Shown: positions 52,544 through 62,386, counted from the first letter of the stretch. The stretch: DNA of 64,000 nt from Cyanobium sp. AMD-g (GCF_024346395.1 NZ_JAGQCW010000001.1:434001-498000); one strand, 5' to 3'. Notes: generated by a model not told the origin, from the letters alone. Program-made: numbers and translations.

Positions 52544-53422
52544 ATGGCCACCCTTCTCGACGGCCGGCGACTGGCGGCGGAGATCGAACGGCGCCTCAGC
52601 GCCGTGATCAGCGGAGGCCTGGAGGTGGCGGGTCGGGCACCCGGGCTGGCGGTGCTGCGGGTCGGCGATGATCCCGCCAGTGGCGTGTACGTCGCCAACA
52701 AGGAGAAGGCCTGTGGCCGCATCGGCATCAGCAGCCACGGGGGCCATCTGGCGGCGGACACCCCAGCCGAGGAGGTGCTGGCCCTGATCCGGCGCCTCAA
52801 CGCAGACCCGACGGTCGACGGCATCCTGCTGCAACTGCCCCTGCCGCAGGGTCTGGCGGAAGAACCGCTGCTGGCGGCGATCGACCCGGACAAGGATGCC
52901 GATGGTCTGCACACCCTCAATCTGGGCCGGCTGCTGAAGGGGGAGCGGGGCCCGCGCAGCTGCACGCCGGCTGGGGTGATGGCACTGCTGCGCAGCGCCG
53001 ATGTGCCGATCTCCGGGGCCCAGGCGGTGGTGGTCGGCCGCAGCATCCTGGTGGGTAAGCCGATGGCCCTGATGCTGGAGGCCGCCGATGCCACGGTCAC
53101 CGTGGCCCATTCCCGCACCCATCACCTGGCCGAGGTGACCCGCCAGGCCGATCTGCTGGTGGTGGCGGCCGGCCGCCCCCGATTGATCAGCGCGGTGCAC
53201 GTCAAGCCGGGGGCGGTGGTGGTGGATGTGGGCATCCACCGTCTGGATGGGAAGCTCTGCGGCGATGTGGATTACGAGACGGTCGAGCCCCTGGCGGCCG
53301 CCATCACGCCGGTGCCGGGCGGGGTGGGGCCGATGACCGTGGCCATGCTGCTGGTCAACACCGTGGTGGCCTGGTGCGATCGCCACGGGCTGGGGCATTG
53401 CCTCGATGATCTGCTCCGCTGA
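52544..53422 (+). CDS. folD: Methylenetetrahydrofolate dehydrogenase/cyclohydrolase
   Basis: 292-residue bifunctional enzyme of one-carbon metabolism, interconverting 5,10-methylene-, methenyl- and 10-formyl-THF. [17 protein letters not shown] holds the catalytic Lys region, [13 protein letters not shown] and [15 protein letters not shown] follow, and the NADP-binding [17 protein letters not shown] and [15 protein letters not shown] motifs are intact. Length is typical. It leads a plus-strand run with crtE. Confidence 0.95.
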   Translation: MATLLDGRRLAAEIERRLSAVISGGLEVAGRAPGLAVLRVGDDPASGVYVANKEKACGRIGISSHGGHLAADTPAEEVLALIRRLNADPTVDGILLQLPLPQGLAEEPLLAAIDPDKDADGLHTLNLGRLLKGERGPRSCTPAGVMALLRSADVPISGAQAVVVGRSILVGKPMALMLEAADATVTVAHSRTHHLAEVTRQADLLVVAAGRPRLISAVHVKPGAVVVDVGIHRLDGKLCGDVDYETVEPLAAAITPVPGGVGPMTVAMLLVNTVVAWCDRHGLGHCLDDLLR

Positions 53423-53542
53423 CGACGCCAACGGCCAGGTCAATGCCTCCCCCAATGCGGCGCAACCGATCCCAAACTGTTGCGCAGACCCAGCACCTGC
53501 CACCATCGGCCTGAGAGAATCCGCCCCAACCCTCAGGACCCC

Positions 53543-54445
53543 ATGACCCCGGCGGTGAGCACGGCGTTCGACTTCACCGCCTACCTGGAGGCGGCCCGCT
53601 GGCGGGTGGAGGCGGCCCTGGACGGCTCCCTGGGCCCGGAGCGGCCGGAGTCGCTGCGGGAGGCGATGCGCTACTCGCTGCTGGCCGGTGGCAAGCGCCT
53701 GCGGCCGATCCTCACCCTGGCGGCCTGTGAGCTGGCCGGCGGTGACGCCGATCTGGCCATGCCCACGGCGGTGGCGATGGAGATGATCCACACCATGTCG
53801 CTCATCCATGACGATCTGCCCGCCATGGACAACGACGACCTGCGCCGCGGCCGGCCCACCAACCACAAGGTGTATGGCGAGGCCAAGGCCATCCTGGCCG
53901 GCGATGCCCTGCTGACGCGCGCCTTCGAGATGGTGGCGCTGCGCAGCCCGGGGGTTCAGCCTGAACGGCTGCTCCAGGTGGTGGGCGAGCTGTCCCTGGC
54001 CTCCGGCGCCCCCGGCCTGGTGGGCGGCCAGGTGGTCGACCTGGAGTGCGAGGCCCGCCAGGTGGATCTCGACACCCTCGAATACATCCACCTCCACAAG
54101 ACCGGCGCCCTGCTGCGGGCCTGCGTGATCTCCGGCGCCCTGGTCGCCGGGGCCTCCGAGGAGCTGCTGACGGCCCTGCGCACCTACGCCCGCGGCATCG
54201 GCCTGGCCTTCCAGATCATCGACGACATCCTCGATGTCACCGCCAGCAGCGACGTGCTGGGCAAGACGGCCGGCAAGGACCTGGCCGCCGACAAGACCAC
54301 CTACCCCAAACTGCTGGGCCTGGAGGAATCACGCCGGCGCGCGGAAGCCCTGGTGAGCGAGGCCAAGGCGGTGCTGGCCCCCTGGAACACCAAGGCCGCG
54401 CCCCTGCTGGCCCTGGCCGACTACATCACCAGTCGCGACCGATGA
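53543..54445 (+). CDS. crtE: Geranylgeranyl diphosphate synthase
   Basis: 300-residue trans-prenyl transferase making C20 diphosphate for carotenoids, chlorophyll and quinones. First Asp-rich motif DDLPAMD (residues 90-96) with [15 protein letters not shown], second motif IIDDILDVT, and [20 protein letters not shown]. The start ATG at 53543 gives [17 protein letters not shown]. The 120-base gap after folD holds a 7-bp inverted repeat (53460-53466 with 53479-53485) without a T tail. The stop overlaps the PAP2-like gene by 4 bases. Confidence 0.93.
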   Translation: MTPAVSTAFDFTAYLEAARWRVEAALDGSLGPERPESLREAMRYSLLAGGKRLRPILTLAACELAGGDADLAMPTAVAMEMIHTMSLIHDDLPAMDNDDLRRGRPTNHKVYGEAKAILAGDALLTRAFEMVALRSPGVQPERLLQVVGELSLASGAPGLVGGQVVDLECEARQVDLDTLEYIHLHKTGALLRACVISGALVAGASEELLTALRTYARGIGLAFQIIDDILDVTASSDVLGKTAGKDLAADKTTYPKLLGLEESRRRAEALVSEAKAVLAPWNTKAAPLLALADYITSRDR

Positions 54446-54987
54446 GCGAAGCCGTCGGCGCGCTCGATGCCCTGGGGGAGATCCTGGCCAACGGTGTGCT
54501 GGCCTGGGGTCTGGCCGCCTGCGGCGTGGCCCAGCTCTCCAAGCTGGTGATCGAACTGGTGCTGCACCGGCGCTGGCGGCCGGCGGTGCTGGTCGAAACC
54601 GGCGGCATGCCGTCGAGCCATTCCGCCCTGATGACCGGTACGGCGGCAGGCCTGGGCTGGGAACTGGGCTTCGCCGATCCCCTGTTCGCCCTGGCGGCCG
54701 TGCTCTGCTTCGTCGTCCTGTACGACGCCAGCGGCGTGAGGCGGGCCGCCGGTCTGACGGCCCAGCGGGTGAATGGTCTCCCCGATGGCCTCTGGGACAC
54801 GCGGTCCAATCCAGGAGAGACCAGCGCCGAACCCGTGCTGCGTCCCCTCAAGGAAAACCTCGGCCACACCCGCCCAGAGGTGCTGGTCGGCAGCCTGATG
54901 GGTCCCCTGGTGGCGCTGCCGGGCCTGGCCCTGCTCGGCTCGCCGCTGCAGATCGCCCAGGGCGCCGGCTGGTTGCCGCTGGGGTGA
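54442..54987 (+). CDS. Divergent PAP2 family membrane protein
   Basis: 181-residue DUF212 (divergent PAP2) protein. [20 protein letters not shown] carries the PSSH motif of acid phosphatases; [18 protein letters not shown] and [16 protein letters not shown] follow. Five TM segments are likely. Members are thought to be lipid or isoprenoid phosphatases, which would suit its coupling to crtE (4-base overlap), but activity is not shown. It also overlaps the helicase gene by 4 bases. Confidence 0.86.
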   Translation: MSEAVGALDALGEILANGVLAWGLAACGVAQLSKLVIELVLHRRWRPAVLVETGGMPSSHSALMTGTAAGLGWELGFADPLFALAAVLCFVVLYDASGVRRAAGLTAQRVNGLPDGLWDTRSNPGETSAEPVLRPLKENLGHTRPEVLVGSLMGPLVALPGLALLGSPLQIAQGAGWLPLG

Positions 54988-56444
54988 GCGATCTCTCCGG
55001 CCTGAGCGACGATCAGCAGAACGCCGCTACCGCCTTCGCCGCCTGGCTGTCGACCCCATCCGATGGCGTGCCGTTCGTGCTGGAGGGCTATGCCGGCACC
55101 GGCAAGACGTTCCTGTCGATGCGCTTCCTGGCCCAGGCGGAGCGCGCCGGCCTCTGCTGGACGGTGGTCGCCCCCACCCACAAGGCGGTGGGCGTGCTGC
55201 GCCATCACCTCGCCCTGGCGGGACTGCAACCCACCTGGTACCCCTCCACCATCCACCGGCTGCTGCGGTTGAAGCTGAAGCGGGAGGGGGATCGGGAACG
55301 CTGCGAGGAAACGGCGCAGACCGCTCTGGCGCTCGAGAACCTCGGGCTGGTGCTGGTCGATGAGGCCTCGATGGTTGATGGCAGCCTGCTGGAGATCACC
55401 CTTCGCTGCGCCCAGGCCTACCGCACCCGCCTGGTGTTCGTGGGGGATCCGGCCCAGTTGCCGCCGGTGGGGGAGGAGCAGAGTCCGGTGTTCGCCCTGG
55501 GCCGGGCCCAGAGGGTGGCCCTGACCCACGTGGTCCGCCACCAGGGACCGGTGCTGCGCCTGGCCAGCGGCCTGCGGCAGGGGAACCTCCCTTGCCGCAG
55601 GCCGCCGGTGCTGGCACCGGTGCGGACCGCCACGGGGCGGGTGTCGCTGCTGGGCCGTAGCGACTGGCTGGCGGCCGCCCAGGAGGGCCTGCGCCGCAGC
55701 GCCGCTGCCGACGATCCCGACCTGGCCCGGATCCTCTGCTACACCAACCGGTCCCTGGAGCGTCTGGTGCCGATCGCCCGCCGCGCCCTGCACGGCGCCA
55801 TGGCCGACCAGCTGCCCGTGCTCCCCGGCGAGGTGCTGATCACCCGCACCGCCGTGATGGCGCCGGCCTGCCGCGAAGGGGACGCCGCCGCCGAGGAGCC
55901 CGACCTGCTGCTGGGCAGCAACCGGGAGCTGGTGGTGCGCGATGTGCGCCCCGAGCGCTGTGACCTGGCTGACTATGGCGTGGAGGCCTGCCTTGGTGCC
56001 GCCGTGATCGACACCCTCACCGCCACCGTCGAGGCGGGGGAGGCCCAGCTGAACCTGCGCTTGCTGCCGCCCCTGGGCAGCGGGTCCCGCGCCAGCCTGG
56101 ACGGGGTGATGGAGGGGCTGCGGCAGCAGGCCCGCGAGGCGGGCAAGAAGGATGGCAAGCCCTTCTGGCGCCGCTACTTCCTGGTGCGTGACGCCTTCGC
56201 CTCCCTCGGACCGGCGGCCGTGCTCACCGTCCACCGCAGCCAGGGCAGCACCTTCGGGGAGGTCTTCATCGATGAGGACGTCTTCTGGCCCCGGGACCTG
56301 CAGCTGCGGCAACGGCTGGTGTACGTGGCGGTGAGCCGGGCCAGCCAGGCGGTGACCCTGATGGCGGGGCCAGGGGATGACGTCGAACGGGAGCACTGGG
56401 GACGCTGGCTGCGGGAGGTCGACGCCGGCACAGAACCCGCTTGA
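54984..56444 (+). CDS. RecD-like SF1B DNA helicase
   Basis: 486-residue ATPase of helicase superfamily 1B. Motifs in order: Q-motif LSDDQQNA, Walker A EGYAGTGKTFLS, Ia PTHKAVGVL, II LVDEASMVD, III FVGDPAQLPPVGEE, V TVHRSQGSTFGEVFIDED and VI YVAVSRASQAV. It resembles RecD2/Dda-like helicases of cyanobacteria, with 5'-3' movement expected. It starts at GTG inside the PAP2-like gene's end. No recB/recC genes are near, so a free-standing helicase is likely. Confidence 0.85.
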   Translation: MSDLSGLSDDQQNAATAFAAWLSTPSDGVPFVLEGYAGTGKTFLSMRFLAQAERAGLCWTVVAPTHKAVGVLRHHLALAGLQPTWYPSTIHRLLRLKLKREGDRERCEETAQTALALENLGLVLVDEASMVDGSLLEITLRCAQAYRTRLVFVGDPAQLPPVGEEQSPVFALGRAQRVALTHVVRHQGPVLRLASGLRQGNLPCRRPPVLAPVRTATGRVSLLGRSDWLAAAQEGLRRSAAADDPDLARILCYTNRSLERLVPIARRALHGAMADQLPVLPGEVLITRTAVMAPACREGDAAAEEPDLLLGSNRELVVRDVRPERCDLADYGVEACLGAAVIDTLTATVEAGEAQLNLRLLPPLGSGSRASLDGVMEGLRQQAREAGKKDGKPFWRRYFLVRDAFASLGPAAVLTVHRSQGSTFGEVFIDEDVFWPRDLQLRQRLVYVAVSRASQAVTLMAGPGDDVEREHWGRWLREVDAGTEPA

Positions 56445-56522
56445 GGTGGCCTGGCATGGACGAACCGCTTAGCCTCAGGGCGTTGGTTCGCCAAAGGTGG
56501 CCTCCTGGAGTCTCTCCTCGGC

Positions 56523-56840
56523 ATGACGTCTCCAATTGCGGCACCGGTGCCTGTGCTGGGCACCGTCCAACCGGACGGCAAGACATCCGCCAGCCAGGCT
56601 GGAGCCGGCGAATCCCGTGCGGGTCAAGAGCTGTTCACCGAAGCGGTGGCCCTGCTGCTCGCAGGTGTCGTGGCTGGAGCTGTCGTTCTGGTGCGGCGCT
56701 GGCTGAAGCTGCGCTCACGGCCGGCGATGCCGGGACTGCCTCCGGAGCGGGTGCTGCCCTTCTCGCGCCACGGCACCATCCACGATCCCAAGTACCTCGG
56801 CCGCATCCTCGAGGCTGAGGAGCCCCCGGGCGGTCCCTGA
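56523..56840 (+). CDS. Hypothetical small single-TM protein
   Basis: 105-residue protein. A disordered N-terminal 40 residues precede one TM segment (FTEAVALLLAGVVAGAVVLV), then a basic stretch and a C-terminal motif (VLPFSRHGTIHDPKYLGRIL) that looks conserved. Function unknown. The ATG at 56523 follows the helicase gene by 78 bases with no clear terminator; its stop is 2 bases from that of the opposite-strand GAP-family gene. Confidence 0.6.
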   Translation: MTSPIAAPVPVLGTVQPDGKTSASQAGAGESRAGQELFTEAVALLLAGVVAGAVVLVRRWLKLRSRPAMPGLPPERVLPFSRHGTIHDPKYLGRILEAEEPPGGP

Positions 56841-56842
56841 TC

Positions 56843-57529
56843 TCAGCCGGCCCGCAACCCCTCGATGCCCTGCCAGCCGAGGTAAGCGGCCAGGCCGAAG
56901 CAGATGGTCGCCACGATCAGCTCGGCGTTGGCGAACAGCCAATCCTTGCCCGCCTGCAGCACGGGCCGCAGGCGCTCCTGGCCCACCAGGGCCAGCCCCA
57001 CCAGGGGCAGCAGCAGCAGGATGGCGCTGAACAGGCTGAACACCCCCGTGGTGAGCACCTCCCGGGGCCGACTCAAGCCCGCCTCCAGCAGGCTGGCGGC
57101 GGACTTGGCATAAAGAAACAGATCATCCGGGCTGGACACCTGCACAGCGGCGCTGAGGCCGAGAAGCAGCGGCAGCGGCAGGGCGCAGAAGCCGTCCAGT
57201 CGGCGGGTCCAGCCGGGGGGGCCACTCTCCTGGCGGCTGCCCTGCAGGCCATTGAGGCCCAAGGCCAGCAGGCCGCCGGCCCCCAGCAGGTCGAGGCCGG
57301 TGCGCTGATCAGTGCCCTGCTCCATGGTGAGCAGCAGGCCATGGCCGACGCTGAGCAGCAGGGCCATGGCCGCCGCGGAGGTGAGCAGCCAACCCAGCAC
57401 GAACCAGCTTCCCCGGCGCAGAGGACTGGGACCCACCAGGATCAGCAGCAGCAGGCCGATGTGCAACGGGCTGAAGCTGATCGCCAGGCCGAAGCCGAAC
57501 AGTTCACGCCAGAGGCTGGTGGACGGCAT
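56843..57529 (-). CDS. GAP/LysE-like membrane protein
   Basis: 228-residue membrane protein with six probable TM segments: FGFGLAISFSPLHIGLLLLI near the N-terminus, GLDLLGAGGLLALGLNGLQG and AELIVATICFGLAAYLGWQG. It resembles the GAP (Sap/GPL-transport) family in the LysE superfamily, for which lipid or amino-acid export has been proposed. The substrate is unknown. It lies 42 bases downstream of the acylphosphatase gene on the same strand. Confidence 0.72.
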   Translation of the reverse strand: MPSTSLWRELFGFGLAISFSPLHIGLLLLILVGPSPLRRGSWFVLGWLLTSAAAMALLLSVGHGLLLTMEQGTDQRTGLDLLGAGGLLALGLNGLQGSRQESGPPGWTRRLDGFCALPLPLLLGLSAAVQVSSPDDLFLYAKSAASLLEAGLSRPREVLTTGVFSLFSAILLLLPLVGLALVGQERLRPVLQAGKDWLFANAELIVATICFGLAAYLGWQGIEGLRAG

Positions 57530-57571
57530 GGTGGGGGTCGTTGACGCCCCATTCTCCGGTGCCGTGATGGT

Positions 57572-57856
57572 TCAGGAGCGGATCTCGAACCAGTCGGTGC
57601 CCGCCACCGCCACCTGGCCGCTGCTGACACCGCTCACATGGGCCCCCTGGGGCCCCTTTTCGCACCAGAGCCGCAGCTCCTCCAGCCGGTCCGGCAGCCC
57701 CTCGGCCTCCAGATCCACCGAGCCATCGGAGCGGTTGCGCACCCAGCCGCTGAGGCCGAGGTCGATGGCCTTCTGGCGGCAACCCACCCGGTAGCCCACC
57801 CCCTGCACCAGCCCCCGCACGTTCATGCGCCAGCGCTCATGGGGCGTGGCACTCAT
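57572..57856 (-). CDS. acyP: Acylphosphatase
   Basis: 94-residue enzyme hydrolysing acyl phosphates. NVRGLVQGVGYRVGCRQKA has the catalytic Arg of GVGYR, and SGWVRNRSDGSVDLEAEG the catalytic Asn. Length and fold fit the family. The ATG at 57856 overlaps the cobB stop by 4 bases; an upstream in-frame extension of 47 residues lies inside cobB and is not family-like. Confidence 0.9.
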   Translation of the reverse strand: MSATPHERWRMNVRGLVQGVGYRVGCRQKAIDLGLSGWVRNRSDGSVDLEAEGLPDRLEELRLWCEKGPQGAHVSGVSSGQVAVAGTDWFEIRS

Positions 57857-59316
57857 CCGCAGACTGGGCTGAACGAAGCGGCGTTCCTCGGCAGCGGCAC
57901 GGCGCTGGCGGCGGCTCTCGCCAGTCTCGAGGGAATCGCCGGGCATCCAGCCCAGTGGAGGTGCAGCCAGCTGGCGTGAACGGTCCCGGCGGTCCATCCT
58001 TCAATCCTCGCGGGTGTTCCCCAGCCATCAAGTTGCCATAAGCCCTCCCCCGCTGCCAACTCATCGGCCAGGGGTGCTTGGGGCACCAGCTGCCAGCGGT
58101 GGAACTCGTGGCCGCTGAGGACTTCACCTCGGCGCACCAGCAGCCCATCCTCGCCCGGCAGGGCCTGGCGATAGCCCAGGCTGAGGGCACCCCGGCGGGC
58201 GCTGAAGGGGAGCAGGCCGGCCATGGGATGCCGGTTGCCGTCGCCGTCCTCCAGCTCCCGGCCCAGCAGCAACAGGCCGCCGCATTCGGCCACGATCGGC
58301 AGACCGGCGCGGGCGGCCACGCCGAGGGATCCCAGGCTGCGGCGGGCGGCCGCCAGTTGGGAGGCATGCAGCTCGGGATAGCCGCCCGGCAGCAGCACCG
58401 CCCGGCAGTCCGCCGGCAGGGGCTCGTCAGCCAGGGGACTCCAGGCCAGCGGCCGCAGGCCGCAGGCCGAGAGCAGCTCCTCGGCTTCCGGGTAGCGAAA
58501 GTGGAAGGCGGCATCGCTGGCGATCGCCACGGGCAGGGGGCCGGCGGCGGGGGTGGCCGTGGAGACGGTGGAAGGTGGCTCCGGCGGGACCTGCCCCAGG
58601 CACCAGCGAATCGGATCCAGCGTTTCCGGCGGGCCGGCCGGTGGTGCCAGCAGGGGCCAGAGCCGGCCCAGATCGAGGTGGTCTTCGGCCAGGCGGGCCC
58701 AGATCCGCTGGCGCTCGCCCAGGTCGCCCAGCTCGCCCGGGGTGAGCAGGCCCAGGTGGCGGGAGGGCAGTTCCAGGCTGGGGTGGCTGGGCAGCACTCC
58801 CAGCAGGGGAACTTCGATGGCCTCGAGGGCTTCGGCGAGCAGGCGGTGGTGCCGGTCGCTGCCGACCCGGTTGAGCACCACGCCGGCCAGGGACACCCGG
58901 GGCGGACCGTGGTCGCGGAAGCCGCGCACCAGGGCCGCCAGGCTGCCGGCCTGGCGCGACGCTTCCACCACCAGCACCACCGGCAGCCCCAGCAGATCGG
59001 CCACGGCGGCGGAACTGCCCTCGCTGCCGGAGCCACGGCCATCGAACAGGCCCATGACCCCCTCGACCAGCACCCGAGTGGCCCGGCCGCCATGCCAGCG
59101 ATAACTGCGCCGCACCCACTCCTCGCCGCAGAGCAGGGGGTCGAGGTTGCGGCAGGGGCGCCCCGCCACAGCCCCCAGCAACTGGGGGTCGAGGTAGTCG
59201 GGGCCCACCTTGAAGGGCTGGAGGCTCTCCCCCCGCGCCCGCGCCACGGCCGCCAGGGTGAGGCTCAGCAGGGTCTTGCCGCTGCCGCTGCAGGGGGCGG
59301 CGATCAGGCAACTCAT
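57853..59316 (-). CDS. cobB: Cobyrinate a,c-diamide synthase
   Basis: 487-residue CobB/CbiA enzyme of cobamide (pseudocobalamin) synthesis that amidates cobyrinate side chains a and c with glutamine and ATP. P-loop APCSGSGKTLLSLTLA at the N-terminus, VGPDYLDPQLL, GVMGLFDG, and the class I glutamine amidotransferase part with LLPGGYPELHASQL and nucleophile Cys in VAECGGLLLLG. It begins 46 bases after opcA on the same strand and is coupled to the acylphosphatase gene. Confidence 0.94.
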   Translation of the reverse strand: MSCLIAAPCSGSGKTLLSLTLAAVARARGESLQPFKVGPDYLDPQLLGAVAGRPCRNLDPLLCGEEWVRRSYRWHGGRATRVLVEGVMGLFDGRGSGSEGSSAAVADLLGLPVVLVVEASRQAGSLAALVRGFRDHGPPRVSLAGVVLNRVGSDRHHRLLAEALEAIEVPLLGVLPSHPSLELPSRHLGLLTPGELGDLGERQRIWARLAEDHLDLGRLWPLLAPPAGPPETLDPIRWCLGQVPPEPPSTVSTATPAAGPLPVAIASDAAFHFRYPEAEELLSACGLRPLAWSPLADEPLPADCRAVLLPGGYPELHASQLAAARRSLGSLGVAARAGLPIVAECGGLLLLGRELEDGDGNRHPMAGLLPFSARRGALSLGYRQALPGEDGLLVRRGEVLSGHEFHRWQLVPQAPLADELAAGEGLWQLDGWGTPARIEGWTAGTVHASWLHLHWAGCPAIPSRLARAAASAVPLPRNAASFSPVCG

Positions 59317-59362
59317 GCGATCGGGTCGGGACGGCGTTGAAGCGCCGAGAGAGGAGAGCGCT

Positions 59363-60661
59363 TCAGCCTGGCAGCAGGGTGGCCGCCAGGGGCACGGCCG
59401 CCGCCAGGAGCGGAGAGGTGGAATCGTGGCCGCCGGAAAGCAGGCGGGCCATTTCCATCTCCTCGCTCTCCTCGGGCAGGGGGACCACCCCCTCGGCCAG
59501 TTCCATGCTCGCCATACCCCCCGACTCCAGCCGCATGCAGCCTCCTGATTCCGAGCAGAGGATCACGCACAGGGGCGGCCGGAGCACCGGTTCGCAGATC
59601 AGCCGCATGCCGACGATGGCGCCGGGGTGGGTCTTGGGCACACCCATGGGCACGGGCATGAGCGTGAACTGGACAGCCACCCCGTCGGTGCGCTCGAACT
59701 CGGCCGTGATTCCCGGACCCGGTCCATCCACCTCCACGGTGTAGCTGCTCACCAGGTGCCAACCCAGACGGTCAGCGATCCAGGCGGCCAGCAGCAGGCC
59801 CTTGACCGGGTGGTCCCCCTCCACATCGATGTCGAGCTGCACCACATGGCCGAGGGCGTCCCGACGGGACGGGGGGTCGAAGACCATGGCCAGGGACTCG
59901 CGCCAGGTGCGCAGCCGCAGCCAGTTGAGATCGTTGACGGCCTGGCCGGAGCTGATCCGGGCCAACATCAGATCGAGGCAGCGGCGCGGTTCCCCGAGGG
60001 AACTGTCGATCACCAGGCGTCGGGGCAGAGGTGCCAGCGCCTCCAGCATCTCGGAGGGTTCATCCAGGCTGCTGTTCCACCACACCCAGCAGGGCAGGCT
60101 CTCGTCCACCAGGGTCTGGAACAGGTCGAGGCTCTGCTGCAGCGCGCCCATGCCGCCGCGGAGCACCACCACATCCCCGCAGGCGGCACCAGCGCCGCCC
60201 TCCTCCGGCAGCGGGCAGTAGGCGGCCACCAGGGTCTCGAGGGGATGGCCGGGGTCGAGGGTGGGAGCCAGGGTGATCAGCCGCCGCGGCATGTGGGCAC
60301 TGATGGCGCTTTCGACGAACTGGCCGCGCAGGTCCTGGCTCTTGTGGTGGCCATCCTTCTGACCGATGGCCCAGGCCAGCCTGGGATCCATGGGCGCCGT
60401 GCTGAGGGGCAGGTCGGTGTCCGGCAGGGCCAGGCGGGCCGCCTCCAGAAGCTCCTGGCGCAGCAGGCCGGTGATGGGCCCATCCACCCGGCCGATGCGC
60501 ACCATCTGCTGCTCCAGCCAGGAGGGTTCCCACACCACCAGGGTGAAGGTGGCCGCGCCGATGGACCCCTCCAGATCATGGGTCCAGAGGCGCTGGAGGT
60601 AGGGATGGACCTCCTCGGGCGGCAGATCGAGGGGGGCCTGGAGGGTGAGCTGGGGAGCCAT
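59363..60661 (-). CDS. opcA: Glucose-6-phosphate dehydrogenase assembly protein OpcA
   Basis: 432-residue OpcA, the redox-responsive activator of glucose-6-phosphate dehydrogenase in cyanobacteria. LDLPPEEVHPYLQRLWTHD at the N-terminus, CGDVVVLRGG, SLPCWVWWNSSLDEP and LNWLRLRTWRESLAMVFDPP are typical. It is 73 bases downstream of zwf, the usual order. Two cysteines near residues 365-380 (VILCSESGGCMRLES) may be redox-active; that is inference. Confidence 0.93.
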   Translation of the reverse strand: MAPQLTLQAPLDLPPEEVHPYLQRLWTHDLEGSIGAATFTLVVWEPSWLEQQMVRIGRVDGPITGLLRQELLEAARLALPDTDLPLSTAPMDPRLAWAIGQKDGHHKSQDLRGQFVESAISAHMPRRLITLAPTLDPGHPLETLVAAYCPLPEEGGAGAACGDVVVLRGGMGALQQSLDLFQTLVDESLPCWVWWNSSLDEPSEMLEALAPLPRRLVIDSSLGEPRRCLDLMLARISSGQAVNDLNWLRLRTWRESLAMVFDPPSRRDALGHVVQLDIDVEGDHPVKGLLLAAWIADRLGWHLVSSYTVEVDGPGPGITAEFERTDGVAVQFTLMPVPMGVPKTHPGAIVGMRLICEPVLRPPLCVILCSESGGCMRLESGGMASMELAEGVVPLPEESEEMEMARLLSGGHDSTSPLLAAAVPLAATLLPG

Positions 60662-60734
60662 TGGGGCGCGGAAGGGTCGGAGTTCGCTGGTCGGCGGAGC
60701 TGGATCGGATGTGAGGGGGGCCCGGGGCCGTTCG

Positions 60735-62258
60735 TCAGGGGCGACGCCAGCTCAGGCCGTCATCGGCCAGGAGGCTGTCGGCGGCGGCCGGCCCCCAGGT
60801 GCGGGCTTCGTAGGGGTGGACCGGCAGTTGCCAGGGGGATTCCTCGATCAGGGCCAGCAGCGGGGTGTACAAGCGCCAGGCCGCCTCCACCTCATCGCTG
60901 CGTGTGAAGAGGGTGGGATCCCCCAGCATGGCGTCGGCCAGCAGCCGGACGTAACCCTCATCGGAGGGTTCACCGAAGGATTCGTCGTAACTGAAGGCCA
61001 TGTCGACAGGGCGGCTGCGCATCCCGGAGCCGGGGGCCTTGACTTCGAACTTGAATTCGGCGCCCTCATCGGGCTGGATGCGCAGGATCAGCTGGTTGGG
61101 GGTGGGGGCGCCACCGGCGGCGTCGAAGAGGTGCACCGGGGCCTCGCGGAAGGTAAGCACCACCTCGCTGAGGCGCTTCGGCAACCGCTTACCGGTGCGC
61201 AGGTAGAAGGGCACACCCTGCCAGCGCCAGTTGTTGATGGCCACCTTCATGGCCACGTAGGTCTCGGTGGTGCTGTTGGCGTTCACACCCGGCTCCTGGC
61301 GATAGCCGGGCAGGGGCTTGGTCATGCTGCCGCCGGCGGCGTACTGGCCCCGCACGCAGCACTTCCAGGCCTCCTCTTCATTGGCCAGGCGCGCCGACTG
61401 CAGCACCTTGGCCTTCTCGTTGCGGATCGCCTCCGGATCGAAGCGGCCGGGGGCCTCCATGGCCGTCAGGGCCAGGATCTGGGTGAGGTGGTTCTGCACC
61501 ATGTCCCGCAGGGCGCCGGACGACTCGTAATAGCCCGCCCGTTCCTCCACCCCCACGGTTTCGGCGGCGGTGATCTGGACGCTGGAGATGTAGTTGCGGT
61601 TCCAGATCGGCTCGAAGATCGTGTTGGCGAAGCGCAACACCAGGATGTTCTGGACCGTTTCCTTGCCCAGGTAATGGTCGATGCGGAACACCTGGCTTTC
61701 CTTGGCGCAGGCCTGGACCACCTTGTTGAGGGCCTGGGCGCTGGCGTAATCCCGGCCGAAGGGCTTCTCGATCACCACCCGGCTGCGTTCGGGATCGGCC
61801 AGCAGGCCGGCCCCGGCCAGGGCACGGCAGCCGCTGCCGTAGAACTCCGGCGACACGGAGAGATAGAAGGTGCGGTTGCCCCGGGTGGCCCGCAACCGGT
61901 CGATGCCCTCGAGCCGCTGCCCGAGACGCACCAGGTGGTCGGGCTGCTGCAGATCCACCGGCTCATAGAAGAGCCCCTGGGCGAACTGGTCCCAGGCGCT
62001 GCGGTGCGAGGCGATCTCCTCGGCCAGGGCGGCGCCCATCTTCTCGCGGAACTCCTCATCGCTCCAGGGCCGCCGGGCGCAGCCGAGCACGGCGAACTCG
62101 CTGGGCAGCCGCCGCTGGCGGAACAGCTCGAACAACGCCGGAATCAGCTTGCGGTGGGTGAGGTCACCACTGGCCCCGAAGATGACGATGCACTGGGGCG
62201 AGATCACCCGCTCCTGGCGCAGACCCACCCGCAGGGGATTGGTGAGGATGGCGGTCAT
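60735..62258 (-). CDS. zwf: Glucose-6-phosphate 1-dehydrogenase
   Basis: 507-residue first enzyme of the oxidative pentose phosphate pathway. The NADP-binding GASGDLTHRKLIPALFEL is near residue 30, the catalytic RIDHYLGKETVQN is in the middle, with VIEKPFGRD and RTGKRLPKRLSEV. Length is normal. It provides NADPH in the dark, together with OpcA encoded downstream, and lies downstream of petH, whose terminator separates the transcripts. Confidence 0.96.
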   Translation of the reverse strand: MTAILTNPLRVGLRQERVISPQCIVIFGASGDLTHRKLIPALFELFRQRRLPSEFAVLGCARRPWSDEEFREKMGAALAEEIASHRSAWDQFAQGLFYEPVDLQQPDHLVRLGQRLEGIDRLRATRGNRTFYLSVSPEFYGSGCRALAGAGLLADPERSRVVIEKPFGRDYASAQALNKVVQACAKESQVFRIDHYLGKETVQNILVLRFANTIFEPIWNRNYISSVQITAAETVGVEERAGYYESSGALRDMVQNHLTQILALTAMEAPGRFDPEAIRNEKAKVLQSARLANEEEAWKCCVRGQYAAGGSMTKPLPGYRQEPGVNANSTTETYVAMKVAINNWRWQGVPFYLRTGKRLPKRLSEVVLTFREAPVHLFDAAGGAPTPNQLILRIQPDEGAEFKFEVKAPGSGMRSRPVDMAFSYDESFGEPSDEGYVRLLADAMLGDPTLFTRSDEVEAAWRLYTPLLALIEESPWQLPVHPYEARTWGPAAADSLLADDGLSWRRP

Positions 62259-62363
62259 GGGGAGGGCGTCCGGTCACCCTGGTTTAACGGCGGCACAGGC
62301 ATCCCGCTGCATCGCCAACGCAGGGAGCCTGCCGGTGTGTGCATTCTCGGATCGTCGCCCATG

Positions 62364-62386
62364 AAAAAGCCCGCCGGAAGCGGGCT
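62364..62386 (-). terminator. Rho-independent terminator of petH
   Basis: Read on the minus strand, a 7-bp GC-rich stem (AGCCCGC/GCGGGCT) with a 5-base loop is followed by TTTTT. It begins 35 bases after the petH stop. It is the clearest intrinsic terminator in the window and separates petH from zwf. Confidence 0.85.

Noticed and set aside
53460-53485. Inverted repeat GCGCAAC/GTTGCGC between folD and crtE as a terminator
   Set aside because: The loop is 12 bases and no T run follows on either strand, so it is weak as a terminator.
28966-58527. GCGATCGC (HIP1) octamers, seven seen at 28966, 29961, 42695, 44748, 51335, 53376 and 58520
   Set aside because: HIP1 is a known cyanobacterial repeat; the number here is only modestly above what base composition would give.
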